Below are positions 12,882 to 24,349 of a stretch of DNA of 64,000 nt, in pieces. The translations under genes and the position numbers were made by a program. The notes below the pieces were generated by a model, which was given only the letters and a program-made list of their open reading frames with translations, was not told where the DNA came from and did no database searches. Each line of letters starts with the position of its first letter. Positions within the stretch are counted from its first letter, which is position 1. This DNA comes from Trichuris trichiura (Eukaryota > Nematoda > Enoplea > Trichinellida > Trichuridae). The stretch spans positions 1,612,001 through 1,676,000 of the forward strand of contig JBAJFE010000005.1 in assembly GCA_037903355.1 (NCBI GenBank), given 5' to 3'.

Positions 12882-15800
12882 CTAAAACAAATCCGGACAT
12901 TTGGACCAATCACGTTGCCAATAAGTGCCGGTAAAGAGCCAGCTTGGCTTGTTGGTTTCGCTGTGGGTTCCCAACGAAAACCATCTGCAGAAAAGCAGTC
13001 TGTCGGTGGGTAAAAAATTTGATATTCAGGTAAGTTGCCTACCGAGGCATCCATTGTTGCTTGCTCTTTTTTCGTGCTTCAAGTGCAAGCCGTTGTTTTT
13101 CCTCAAGCCTTAGCTTTTCTTTCTCGGCAGCTTCTGTCAAAAAATACTTTGCCTCAGCTTTTAGCTAATAGTTGGAAACTGTGTACCCAAGTTTCCCTTT
13201 TCAAGTAGTCGAATGTCGGGTCGTAGACGCGAGTCGGTTGGCGGAAGACTAGTCGATGTCGTAGATTTCAAACAGTTGAGCTCCATAGCGAAATGATTGA
13301 AGCCGAAAAACTAAACGCCATTACGAAAAGACGAAAAATTGTTACGCCTCATGACGACTGATGTTGCTTACGTCTGCTGCCAAAGATGGTTTGGCATCGA
13401 CCTGCCAAAGCAACGTCGAATTGGCTATACCTGTCACAGCCGGGTGCGCAAAGTCGCAATCATTGGTTAGGGGAACAACTGACGATTGGTCGGGACTTGA
13501 AGCTGTTCTGCTTAATGCAACACTGAAACGCTCCTTGGTCCATCGAGGGAAAAACTTTTTGAACGAGTCGACGTTGCAGCTGGCCAAAAACTGTGTCCAG
13601 TCACCGTACAAAGCGCGAATACGGTGTTTCCTGGGCAGGTTAAGTTGCCGTCATTTTGAAAGCTTTTTTCTTCCGAGCTTACTGTTGGTTTGTAATATAT
13701 CCTTGAATACTGCGCCGTTCGGAATTGCCAAACAACGCGGTAGGTGGCTTGAATTGGAGCACGCACTTCAGACCGCTTCTGTGACCTGTGATTTCCATCG
13801 TACCCTCCTTAAATGGAGTGATCTGACGCAAGAAAAGATCATTGATTATGGCATTGCCTGCTCTATGGTCAGGGCGCCAACAATTATGTTGTTCACTATT
13901 GTATTCACATTCGACCAGGTGTATACGTCACCAACGCTGAAAATTCATTGTTCTACAGGCTTGTATTGGTCACTGGGTGTCGACCTTTCTAGTTCGAGGG
14001 TAAATAATCCAATCGGTTCTATTTCCAATGATTGCCCTCGGATTTTGATCCTTGGATTGATAGTTCCGTAGAATTTGAAACCGGTACTTTGAGCGTGAAA
14101 GGCGCTGATTGGCGGATGATGGCTAACCTGTTCGCAACAGACTCGAAACTCCGGCCTAAAATAGACGTTTCTATTGTTGTTGCCATTTAGGTGGTCTACC
14201 GAACTTGTCCAATTGGTATGTCTCGCCTAGTATTGGATTGAATGGTTTCCTGAGACGCCCATGGTTGGACGACAGAGCGGAAACAGCGAAAGCGGCAACT
14301 TTCTGATAACAATTGCTTTTTTTTTATCGTTTGCTGACTGCCATCCAAAGTACCTCTATTCTTTTAACTGGATCTTCTTCGGTAGTTATGCTGCCTAGGA
14401 GTGCGCTATATTGCATATATTCCGTAAGTCGTTGTAGAAAGGATAGCGGTTCATTGAAAACGATGGGTATTGTAAGCCTAGTCAAATCCTAGCCAAAGAT
14501 ATACGTATTGGTCATCGTCGTGCCCATTGTTCTTACCGATCCGATTGAATGCTTCAAGATTGTCCAAGCGTTCGCTTTCTCACGTTTTGCGTTCACCTGG
14601 GCAATTGCATCTCTACAATGAGAAAACGATAGCTTGACGGAGTGTTAATTCTAGGAGATGTTTTTTTCTGCTATTTTTGCGCATGATCAGTTCATCCTCG
14701 CTTGATTGCTTGAATGGATGCTATTGTTTGGCAACTGGTTTAAAAAATAACGTCTCCCTTGACAACGACTCCGTGACGAGCCGAGCAAATGAGCTTTGAC
14801 GATACACACGTGATTATAAACTAAACAATGGAGCGCTCACCTATTCTCGTAAAGTTCTTTCAGTCGTTCCGGACTAATCATTCTTGGAGCTGCTGTTTGG
14901 CCAACGCTTTAAAGGCGACAAATGCTTGAAATGTTTGCCGTATTTGGTTGCTCAAAGAGCCACTGTCCAGAGCAAGTCGATTTACGTGTAGAACTGACTA
15001 GTTGGGCTGATCGAACGATCGATGCCGATTAGCGATTCTGTTTTGATCAATGTCTATTGCCAACAAAAAGGTGAAACACCATATATCAATCATCGGTGGA
15101 GCGATTTGTAAGTAGCTGAGCGCAGCTTTCGCTTGTTAGGGCATTTCGGTAAAAAGACAATAGTTCGAAGTTGCTTAATAGGCGTGGGCAATGCTCATAC
15201 GTTGACGGCGGCAAAACTGATTTCACCCAAGCAAGTTTAAGTCGCGCTCGTTCGTAGGCGGTAATGTGCAAAAATCAATAAATTTTTCATTCCTTAGCGC
15301 TGCACTTTATAGATCATTGGCATTTTCGTCAAAGTGGAAGAAATGGTTGTCTGCCGAGTGCTGAAACGCATTTTTAAATTTGACATTACCTGCAAATCAC
15401 GTTACCTGTAAGTTTAGGAAGAACTGCGAATTGGTCGCTAAAACAAACCAATTCCTTGAGAGCGCATGCGGAAAGCTGAATATGGAATCGGACACTTTTG
15501 AAGGCCACAATTTTTTATATTAAAATCCTACGTTTTGGAGCGCTATTACATCTTATTTCTAAGTTGTCAATGCAAAAATTCGATCTAATATCGGTTGAAT
15601 GCACTTGCTTACCGCGTTTAGGCATTCTGCTAAAAGTTTTGCGCGGGAAACTGTCGCGTCCGGCATAGGCAGAAAGGTTGCGGTTTTCTAGCATTAAAAA
15701 TAGCCGCTTTTGGGTGGATTACCTAATTGATGCTTGGGTTAGAATATGGCGAACTTTTTTGCCCATCGATTCGACCGTTTGAGCGAATTCTGAAACCGTC

Positions 15801-15900
15801 AGTTCGCGGCAGTGCGACTCTTGTAAGTTGAACATAACGTGGGTTGTTAGAACCTGCATACTTACAGTAACGTTTGTATCCCTATTCAGAAGCTTTCCGA
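12882..15900 (-). CDS. Oxysterol-binding protein-related protein (ORP1/ORP2 type)
   Basis: Lipid-transfer protein whose ligand-binding domain (ORD) is well preserved. ORP1/2-type proteins move sterols and phosphoinositides between membranes. In protein order: WTILKHSIG (near 14550), [31 protein letters not shown] and [13 protein letters not shown] (about 14230-14320), then the family signature [14 protein letters not shown] (about 14110-14160), [42 protein letters not shown], and the C-terminal LRLEEKQRL...RWF end. Exons resolved at the 3' side: 12882-12984, 13043-13133, 13187-13310, 13372-13630 and one starting at 13683, all with 50-61-base introns. A stretch near 15620-15740 ([14 protein letters not shown]) resembles PH-domain strands, so a long form is likely, but exons left of about 14.7 kb and the start codon are unresolved. 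Confidence 0.88.
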
Positions 15901-16155
15901 TGGGGAATCCCGGAAAGTCTGTTTACCTGTACACCATTTAAATGTTGTTTTAATGCTAATTATGCAAATTGCTTGAATATGCTTTCAATTTTGTCCATAT
16001 CGGGAGCTAATGCGCGTTCGTATTAATTATGCATAGCATAGAGGGCTGTAAGTTGAAAAGACAGCATCGTTTCACAGTGTTTCCAAACGTTTTTTAAAAT
16101 CGTTGAGTGCTTGTTAAGTTTATTTGAGAATGTTTAGTTCTTCCGAACAGTGGTC

Positions 16156-17819
16156 ATGGAGGTGGACGAATCTTGCGACGATTCAGTGAATGATCAAGTC
16201 AGAGCGTCTTTCAACGTGATGTTAAGACCTACTGCGCTTCTGGCGGTGACAGAGTATTATGCACGCGTCGTTTTGAATTACAGAAACCGAAAGGACTTGT
16301 TTAGTAAATGCTTTCTCCCTTTATTGTGTGCATCGTTGTTGTCTTTTGCTTATTTAGTCTGTGGGTCGCTGTTTGGCTATCTTACCGGTAGAACTGTTGA
16401 AGTTACCGAAGCACTTCCAATCAAGATAGAGTCAACTTCGGAGACGCTTGAAATTTCACCGAGATTTCAAGATCTTCGCGTTTCAATGGGTCGGTGCTAC
16501 TTTTACGTTTTGCACTATTGACGTACTCTTCTAGTAAAACAGGTGCTGCCTACGGCTGATCTTGTTGGCTTCTACACGATTGGTAATCGTTTGACGGAAA
16601 AAGATCGTGAATTGCATGCAAAATATTCGGCTGCCAATCCGAACGTTGTGCTCATGAAATTGGACTTGGAGAGCAAATGCCTGGAAGAGGTACGCAACGC
16701 ACGACACGTGCTCTAACAAGTTTTTTTCCAAAATTCCCTCCTCGAGACCTGAAAGCAATTTTTCCTCTTAGCTTCCCATCAAGTTCTACGAAGCTGTTCT
16801 GGATTTCAATCCCAAAGTAAGTAGAGAGTATATTGCTCTAGAATGCGCAGTGCTTTTGCATTTTATTTCTGTTTGTCACAAATCGACGCATAACCTTTTT
16901 TTCCATCGTTAGCGCAACGAAACGCAGTTCATTCCGTTGAAAGTTACGGTAGTTCCAACCCCGCTGGAGACAATAACCAGCAACGATATTTTTTCGCAAC
17001 CATTAGCAGGGACACAAGACGGCACTATGGGTAAGATTTGCATTTACGACAGCGTCGTATGCTTAGGTGTTCCGCGATGCAACAATTGTTACCTGCGCAT
17101 CATTTTTGTAGTTACAAAACAAATGACTGCCAATCTGAACGCAATTAAGATATTGCAAAGTCGATTGCGTCTAATGCGTGACTATTTGGAAGCCGTAGCG
17201 CGAAACGAATTGTCTTGCAATCACGCTTTAATGAGAGAAATAGGTAGCTTTTGTTCGTCGCTTCCAGTTGCCGGCACCGAGCGATTCAAAGAAAAATTGT
17301 TTGAGGTAATTACTCGTTTTTAGTAGGCTTGTATTAGCAACAAATTTTATTTTCTATTTATAAATGTGTAAAAAGTTAGGGCTGGGTTTCGCGTGAAAAA
17401 TTTCAGAAGCTTCAGCAAAATTTTTACTCATTAATACCTTTTCTGCCCGTTGGCAGGTTATGTTTTATAATTTAAATTCTAGTTCGGTGTAACATGACTG
17501 AAAAAATTCAAAAATTTTCGTTTTTATCTTTAGAAAAGAGAAAAATAGGCAGGATCCTTTTTTTCAAATCTTAGCGTCGTGAAGTAAACCTGAATACACT
17601 GTTTTACTGTACTTTTAGTTCCAGAAGAATATTGCGTTAGATGAACTTCTCAATCTTACCGCTAAAGTGACTTCAGATATGCATGGGGTAAGATTATGCA
17701 CGCCTTCTTTGGTAATTTTCTTTTTTGAATGGATGTTTGAATATGTTTAGGTTTTCCGTAAATATTCGGAGGTGTACGCGAAAGGTGAACGCCACATTAG
17801 GCACAGGAAGATGATCTAA
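16156..17819 (+). CDS. COPS6: COP9 signalosome subunit 6 (MPN- domain)
   Basis: Subunit of the COP9 signalosome, which removes NEDD8 from cullin ubiquitin ligases; CSN6 is the catalytically inactive MPN partner of CSN5. The start ATG at 16156 gives MEVDESCDDSV, followed by the MPN fold (VMLRPTALLAVTEYYARVVL). No JAMM metal motif is seen, as expected for this subunit. Later exons read VLPTADLVGFYTIGNRLTEK (from about 16540), LPIKFYEAVLDFNPK, a mid exon from 16913, and MTANLNAIKILQSRLRLMRD with SCNHALMREIGSFCSSLPV (about 17120-17304). Two short 3' exons end in RKYSEVYAKGERHIRHRKMI with the stop at 17817-17819. Divergent from the ORP gene to its left, so the roughly 250 bases between them probably hold both promoters. 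Some internal donor sites (near 16490) were not fixed. Confidence 0.85.
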
Positions 17820-18049
17820 CCAAACGGGTGCATGTGTACCGACTTTTTTTTTATATGCTTCTTGCCAACTTTGTCTCTGCTTGACAGTTGTCTTGTTGAA
17901 TAGAACATTGTTGAGTTCAATGGGACTCGCCTTCTTATTCTGACGTGTATTATCTCATTTTATCTGATCCTTCGTCCGGTTCGTTTGTCCGCCAGTTTTA
18001 TCACTGCAACTTATCTTAGCATTAAGCATTTGCAGTGTATGAATGCCAG

Positions 18050-21040
18050 ATGCTTGGTAATCTACGTCGACTGCAGTCTGCCTTTTTATTTTTGAGGTAT
18101 TCCGAACGACGGTGGCTCTCCAGTGTGGTAAAATCGAACCGCTTTACTAATTTCAAATTTTTTATACAATTGTCATAGGGATTGTTTAAAAACAAGTCAT
18201 TACAGTCTCCCGAAGATTTCGGTTTGCTCTCTCAAGATGTCCACGCGGAGTGCAAGCAGCTTTGCGACGAAGTGCGCAGCTTACATCGTACACGAAAGAT
18301 GGTGGAAATTTTTGACGAAATGTCCAACAAGATATGCTCCGTGGCGGATATGGTTTGTGGCTGCAAAGCATTGCTTGCTTAGTCTTCGCGCAATTGCATA
18401 TTTTTAGGCTGAGTGTATCCGCTTGCTGCATCCCGACCGGGCTTACGTCCAAGCTGCGGAAGCTACCGTTAGCAGTCTCGGAACATTGATAGAAGAGTAA
18501 GTACAACATTTATTGCGTATGGACCTTCATTTGAAGCGTTTTAAAGGCTCAACACATCCAGCGAACTCTATACCGTATTTCGCGGCAGTGCCTTAAATGG
18601 TGATGTGCAGGATTTGGACGAGATTGACCGGCTTGTTTCCAACCTTTTGTTGCGTGATTTTGAAACCAGTGGTGTGCACTTACCTGAACAACAGGTTAGT
18701 TTATTTTAACTGCGATTCGTCTAAGCTTTCAGGACGTCACTGCGGCATGTTTTTTTAAAAAAACTTACAGTATGACTGAACTTAATTTTCATTTAGTACC
18801 AGTATTTATCCTGTTCGTAACTTTCGTAGTTTACCCCAAAAGCATGTATTGTCCTTTTGTTAAATCCATCATTGAATACGTCGTAGACCAACTTCGTAAC
18901 AGAACCGCAACAAATCGGCGTTATCATTTGATCGAATTCCTTCGTTAACCGGCAATTCAATTTCTGTCAAGCAGTTTTGAGAATAAATGAAATCAGAGTT
19001 CCGCGAAACAGTGACGTTACCGAAGTTCGTTTTTCTTTGTTGGAGCAGCGGTAGCAGGTCGTTCCTTGCCGAAAGTTGTGCGATGCTTTTGAAATTTCTT
19101 TTCCTTAAGTTTTAGCGTTTGGAAATGAAGACCGAAGAATTGTTGAGGTGAAACAGACAAGAAGCTACGTTTACTAACTTACTAAAGCTGTTTGACTAGT
19201 TGTTCCAGTGACGCAAGGTAGAGAGGGCGGTAGAATGCAGTATCGATGGAATTAGAATGCGGAAGATCAGTTACAGTTGGCTGGGAACCATTATAGCTGC
19301 TTTGTTTGAAACGGTACTGTTACTCGCTTTATGATTGTAGCGGAGGAAGTTCGTAGCGCTTAGTGCTGAGGCATTTTCATGCGGTGCCGACTTTGTGCGT
19401 CGTTGCGACGAGCCTACCACGATATCAACCGCTATGGTACCGTCAAAATTGTTTGGCCTAATGAGGAAAGCGGGCAATGACATGCTTGCATTGGATTCCG
19501 CTTTGTTCGACTCGAGCGATCCGGAAATCCGTCGCCTTGGCTATAAATTATACTATAGATGTTCTGACTACCAGGAAGAACGACTTCTTAGACTGCTTCA
19601 ATGCAGAGCCGAAATTGCCTCTCTGGCTGGTTACAATTCCTATGCCGACAGAGCTCTTCAGCAGATGTTGCTTCGTAATGGAAAAGAGGTATCCACATTT
19701 CTTGAAACCGTCCTTGATTCCGTCAGAGATCGAAGCATGCGGGATATAGAGATTTTGGAAGGATATGGTCGTAACATTAAGGGAAAAACGCATGTTTGGG
19801 ATTGGCCATATCTGTCGTTCGTGGCTCGTAGATCAATGTACAACCTGCAAACAGCTGATATTATGGTTTACCTACGCTTGGATAGGTTTATATCCAATTT
19901 GAGCGAGCTGTTAAAAGAACTCTACGGCATTTCCATTTACACTGAACAGACTGAACCTGGAGAGGTGTGGCACGACACTGTAACAAAATGGGTACGACGA
20001 GCGATTAATTGTTTTTTTTAAACTGCATTTTTGGTGATTTGCTCACTTTAGCTTATCGAAGACGAACAACACTCTACGCTGGGTTACATCTACTGCGATT
20101 GGTACGACAGAGAGGGTAAAATTGGAGATTCGCACTTCACTATTCAGTGTGGCAAACAGCTAGCCGACGGCGGCTACCAACTTCCCGTTGTTGTATTGTC
20201 ATTCCGGCTTGCCCCTCAGAAGCCGGAAGAGACCTACTTGACACATTCGCAACTGCAAAATGTGTTGCACGAAATTGGTCATGCTTTGCATAGCCTTTTT
20301 GGGCGCACCAGATATCAGCACGTATCCGGTACACGTTGCTCGACAGACTTTGCCGAGGTCCCTTCGAACCTGATGGAACAATGGGCATACGATGCTAAAG
20401 TATGCCGGCTGACTTTCGTTAACTGACGTCAAGCTCTTACGGGTTTTTTTTAGATGCTTTCAGCGTTGACTCTTATGCCGGATGGATCAAGTATGCCTAA
20501 AGGGATGATCGAAAATTTGTGCCGGTCATCGCGAGCCTTTGGTGCATTGGAGTTGGCTCAGCAGGCACTAATGGCGCTTGCAGACCTTCGTTTGCATCAA
20601 GAAAGAGCATTAGATCATGTAAACACTGTGCAGTTATGTCATGCATTGTACGCAGATGCTGGTTTTGCCGATTGGATGCCCCATGGGACAGCGTGGCTAC
20701 ATCGCTTTTCGCACATAGTACCTTATGGCAGCAAGTACAGCAGTTATTTGGTAGCTCGAGCTGTAGCATTGTTGTACTGGCATCGTTGCTTCGAACGAGA
20801 TCCAACCAACAGGTAAGATGTTACCTTTTAAGGCACTCAATAGCACGTTGAGCACAGTCGGAGCTGCATGAAGCATGACTATGCGTCCGTTGCAGAGCTG
20901 CCGGAATGAAATGGCGTTGCCTGCAATCCTACGGAGGGGAACGAAACCCTGCTGACCTGTTGGGTGAAGCTATTGACTATATTCCCACTCCTAAAGATTT
21001 GGCCGAAGTGTTGCTGCAAGATTTGCCCACAGAGCAGTGA
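18050..21040 (+). CDS. MIPEP: Mitochondrial intermediate peptidase (M3 metallopeptidase)
   Basis: Removes an octapeptide from imported mitochondrial precursors after MPP cleavage. Start chosen at 18050 because the first exon (18050-18127) encodes a 26-residue Arg-rich, acid-free presequence (MLGNLRRLQSAFLFLRYSER) and joins in frame to 18179-18352 (GLFKNKSLQSPEDFGLLSQD). Then 18408-18496 (AECIRLLHPDRAYVQAA) and a further exon ending LLLRDFETSGVHLPEQQ near 18693. After a region not fully resolved (18.7-19.4 kb), the long exon 19395-19992 carries SLAGYNSYADRALQ. The catalytic exon has the zinc site HEIGH near 20270, followed by GTRCSTDFAEVPSNLMEQWA with the third ligand Glu. The last exons read RLHQERALDHVNTVQLCHAL and RAAGMKWRCLQSYGG, with the stop at 21038-21040. 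Confidence 0.93.
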
Positions 21041-23842
21041 TCTTTTGAAAAGAAAAAGCTTAGCGCACTTTTGGGCAGCCGCTTTAGTTGATGTTTGTTT
21101 GCTTTCTTTGTTTCATTCAAATTGCGTTCGCCCTCGAAGTTTCTAGAGGGAACAGAAGTGACAAAAGCGAGTGTATGCTCACACGCGGCTTATTTCTTTC
21201 TATCAGGGCGTTTCTGCCCTCAGCACTTGTAATTTCTGCGTTGGATGTTTTGTTATCTCCAATTGACGCATTTCTTTCCGCCATTATTATATTCATTGAC
21301 AGGCAGTCGTTAATGTCGAACCAACCTTATAATTTTAAAATCAAAAAGTCGTCGCGGCATTTGATTCTTTTCTTTTCAAAAGGAAACCACTTTGAGTTGA
21401 ACAAAGTGTTTATCCGAACAAAAGGGTTATTTAAACGCCTACCGCGTTCGCGCCATCTCATGTTATTATGTGTAAGGTTTTAAGGTCTGCCCATTCCGTC
21501 CAATCAATTAATGGTAATATAAGTTTTAGCGAAAGAACCTCTCAAATAGATCTTTTAAATATAAAACTTTTATTTTTAATTTTGTAGCGGGTTTTTAAAT
21601 CGTTTGTTAATTCTGCATACGCGCGCGGACGCAGTACCCGTTCAGTTCATTCATTGTTTTTTTTACTAAGGGGCTTTCTTTGCGGCTAATGCTTCAGTAA
21701 TTAAAAATCTTCAACAGTTAAAGATAGCGTATGGAAAGAGCTTTCGTCTGTTAGGAAATTAAGTTCAGTTCAAATAAAATAAAATGGAAAATAAAAGTGA
21801 TTAAAAGTAAAATATGTCAAAGTTCAGTGAAGTGAAATCAAATGTAATAACAGTAAAGTAAAATGTACAGAATAAAATTAGAATACTAATGAAGTGAAGG
21901 TAGCAATGGGTGAACGAGTAAATATGAAGGAAAATTAAACTAGTCGATATGGCGTGTTATTTTTCCTTTTTCTTACCTCGTCTCCTATTAGATATTATTA
22001 GCAGACTTTGGCTAACTCGAACTCGATTATTTTATTCTTAGATAAGTGCGCAGCAGACTTGTCATTATTTAACATTGTATTTACACTTAGCGAATTGCAG
22101 TGTACAGGAAAGCCGGTATAGCAGTCGCCATTGAATTGGCTATTAATGCGTAGAATATTAGATGCGTATGTGAGTTGTAGGTTTCCGTTTAGTTAAGAGG
22201 CCAATCATAAATTCGTTGATCCCAACTTCGAAAGTGTGAATAGTTCTTAGATAATCGATATCCGTATGTTTGTAGCGCCCGCTGAACGCGTAGAAGTGCA
22301 ACGCGCCTTTCCTGTCGCGGCAAAAAAAAAGTCGAAAACTTGTATGGCGTTTGTTGTTGAACACAAAAGCCAATTTGCACTTTAAAAGGAAAGAAACAGT
22401 CTTTCTTTGACTTGGGCATTTTTATTCTTTTGTGCTAATGTTGTTTTTTTGAAACGCAGCCATTATCTTGTTTTACAGCGCCGCGCGCCTTACATTCGCT
22501 GAGTTATCGGACGCCTAACTGCCGTACATTAACGTAGGAAACAGGCAATTCTGCCTTTGCCCGGTGTGGCTCATGTTTATGCAGTTTTAGACAACGACAT
22601 TAAGGCAGTGAGTTTCCTAAGTGATTATCCGAACTATTAATGCATATCCATCCCGCCCTTGTACGGTAGTGGCGATTAGACTTAGAGAATGTTAATAGAT
22701 TGAGTGTTAAGCTATTTTCTTCAACGTAAATAAGCGATAGGTCACTCAGGTGCACATTTGCAGCCAATAATTGTTAAAGGTTGCATTGGGCTTACTGCAG
22801 TTGATTCGGTTTCTTTTCCTGTCCATTTAAGGTATCCGTCTTCTACTGGTAACTGCTTTGTTATCGTTGGGCAATTATGCCATATTAATAGGGTTAATTT
22901 GAACCACACCTTACGCGCTTCTCTTCTCTGGCCCATATAGGGACAAAAGTGTGTTACTGGCCTGCTTTGTTTGTATCATAAGCGCCAAGGAATCCTTTAA
23001 ACTGCCTACAGCTGTTTCTTTGCACTTGAAATACTCCGTAACACTGTTCTCCCTTGCCACCGATTAGAGAGATGATGCTGGCAGCAAGGTCGCCCGCAAC
23101 TCCGTAGCAATCTTTCGTTCGGGTCCTTGTTAATGTTGTTTTCCGAAAGGGCGATTTCGAATCCCGAATTGCGTTTTTTGATGCTTGCCAACTTAAGCAG
23201 ACGGGTTTCTACTTTAGTATGTACTTAGCAAAGTCCAGGAATCACTCTACAATGAATCTAGTTGCCGCTTCTCAAGCAGGGCGTAATTGTTTGCTTACAA
23301 TGCAAAGTTGATTTCTCATTTTCCTTACGCTTTTACACGATGGCTTGGTGGGTGTCAACAATTGGAAGTTCTCCAACGGGGACTAAATGGCGCCTGATTT
23401 AAAGGAAAAAATATATTCCACTTAGGCTGTGATAAATTTGCATGCGGAGAACGCCTGCCATATATCCTTTCGAGCGAAAAGGCGATTTTTTCAGCTACAC
23501 TTTGAAACCAATTTCGCTAAACAGCAGCCGGTCAGCCTTTAAATGAACGCGCGCCCGTCTTAGTAGTTGACAGCCAATGAGAGAAGAATGCCTTCGGTTT
23601 GCCGGTTAAACAGAGCGTTGGTGTGTTGTTCGTCCGTAACAGTCGGACGGCGAAAGAGGTTTCATTTTAAACGTTACTCGTTTGGAGACTTTGTGAGGGT
23701 TGAATTGTGATTGCGTCAAAGTGATTCACGCTTGCAGCAAGAAAAAAATGGAGGCGAGCTAAAGGCCGCGAAAAAACGAGAAATAATGTGCGATTGAAAA
23801 ATATTACTCTCGAAAAACGAAACAGTCTAGCAAGAAATTGGA
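21041..23842. other. Intergenic, low-complexity patch
   Basis: No coding exon could be supported in this 2.8-kb stretch. Around 21770-21900 the plus strand is a purine/A-rich low-complexity run built of aaaat, aaagt and gaagtg-like words. The rest is unique-looking AT-rich DNA. Confidence 0.4.
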
Positions 23843-24349
23843 TTAGAAAAGCGGCGGTGGGAGAACGCTGGCATCAAAATCGTCCTGATATCGTTTGGTT
23901 AGGTAGTTTGCCGCGTCGGTTAGTTGGAGCAAAATGGAAAACAAACCTTGCAAGTGTTGTTGAAAGGCATTCGATAGCCGACGTACCGTTTCATCGTCGC
24001 CATCTTCTTCCGACTTCAAGCGGTCGTCATCCGCTGTTGGACCGCTGACCAATTCATTGCGGATCATTTGCAACATCTGATAGAAATTGTATAGCGGATA
24101 TCCAGGTCCAGCGCCCGTCATGCGTACAGCCATAGTGGTAGGCGGATGGTCGATAGACATGGCTGACCCTACGTCGTCGCCAACGTTGGCACTTAAATCC
24201 CTGAGACGACTGGGCATCATCACTGTCTCTTTCATACGCTGAACGGCCGTAAGGAAATTGTCCAACGCTTTGACAATAGATCTGCCGGTGCATTCTCCTT
24301 GGCTGATGCAGATCAATTGATTAGAATGATCCCTATGTAGGCGGTCCAT
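23843..24349 (-). CDS. Spot14/MID1IP1-like protein
   Basis: Single-exon gene of 168 residues starting at the ATG at 24349. Two conserved blocks identify the THRSP/MID1IP1 (Spot14) family: an N-terminal helix ending in VQRMKETVMMPSRLRDL (about residues 34-50) and a C-terminal block FQQHLQGLFSILLQLTDAAN followed by YLTKRYQDDF (about 128-157). The middle is acidic and low in conservation (SEEDGDDETVRRL). In vertebrates MID1IP1 promotes acetyl-CoA carboxylase polymerisation and lipogenesis and binds the microtubule-associated protein MID1; whether the worm protein does this is inference. Family length is typically 140-185 residues, so the gene looks complete. Confidence 0.85.
   Translation of the reverse strand: MDRLHRDHSNQLICISQGECTGRSIVKALDNFLTAVQRMKETVMMPSRLRDLSANVGDDVGSAMSIDHPPTTMAVRMTGAGPGYPLYNFYQMLQMIRNELVSGPTADDDRLKSEEDGDDETVRRLSNAFQQHLQGLFSILLQLTDAANYLTKRYQDDFDASVLPPPLF

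Noticed and set aside
13361..14071. Long plus-strand open frame of 236 codons
   Set aside because: It lies antisense over the oxysterol-binding protein-related gene, whose minus-strand exons carry the diagnostic motifs. The plus frame has no recognisable domain.
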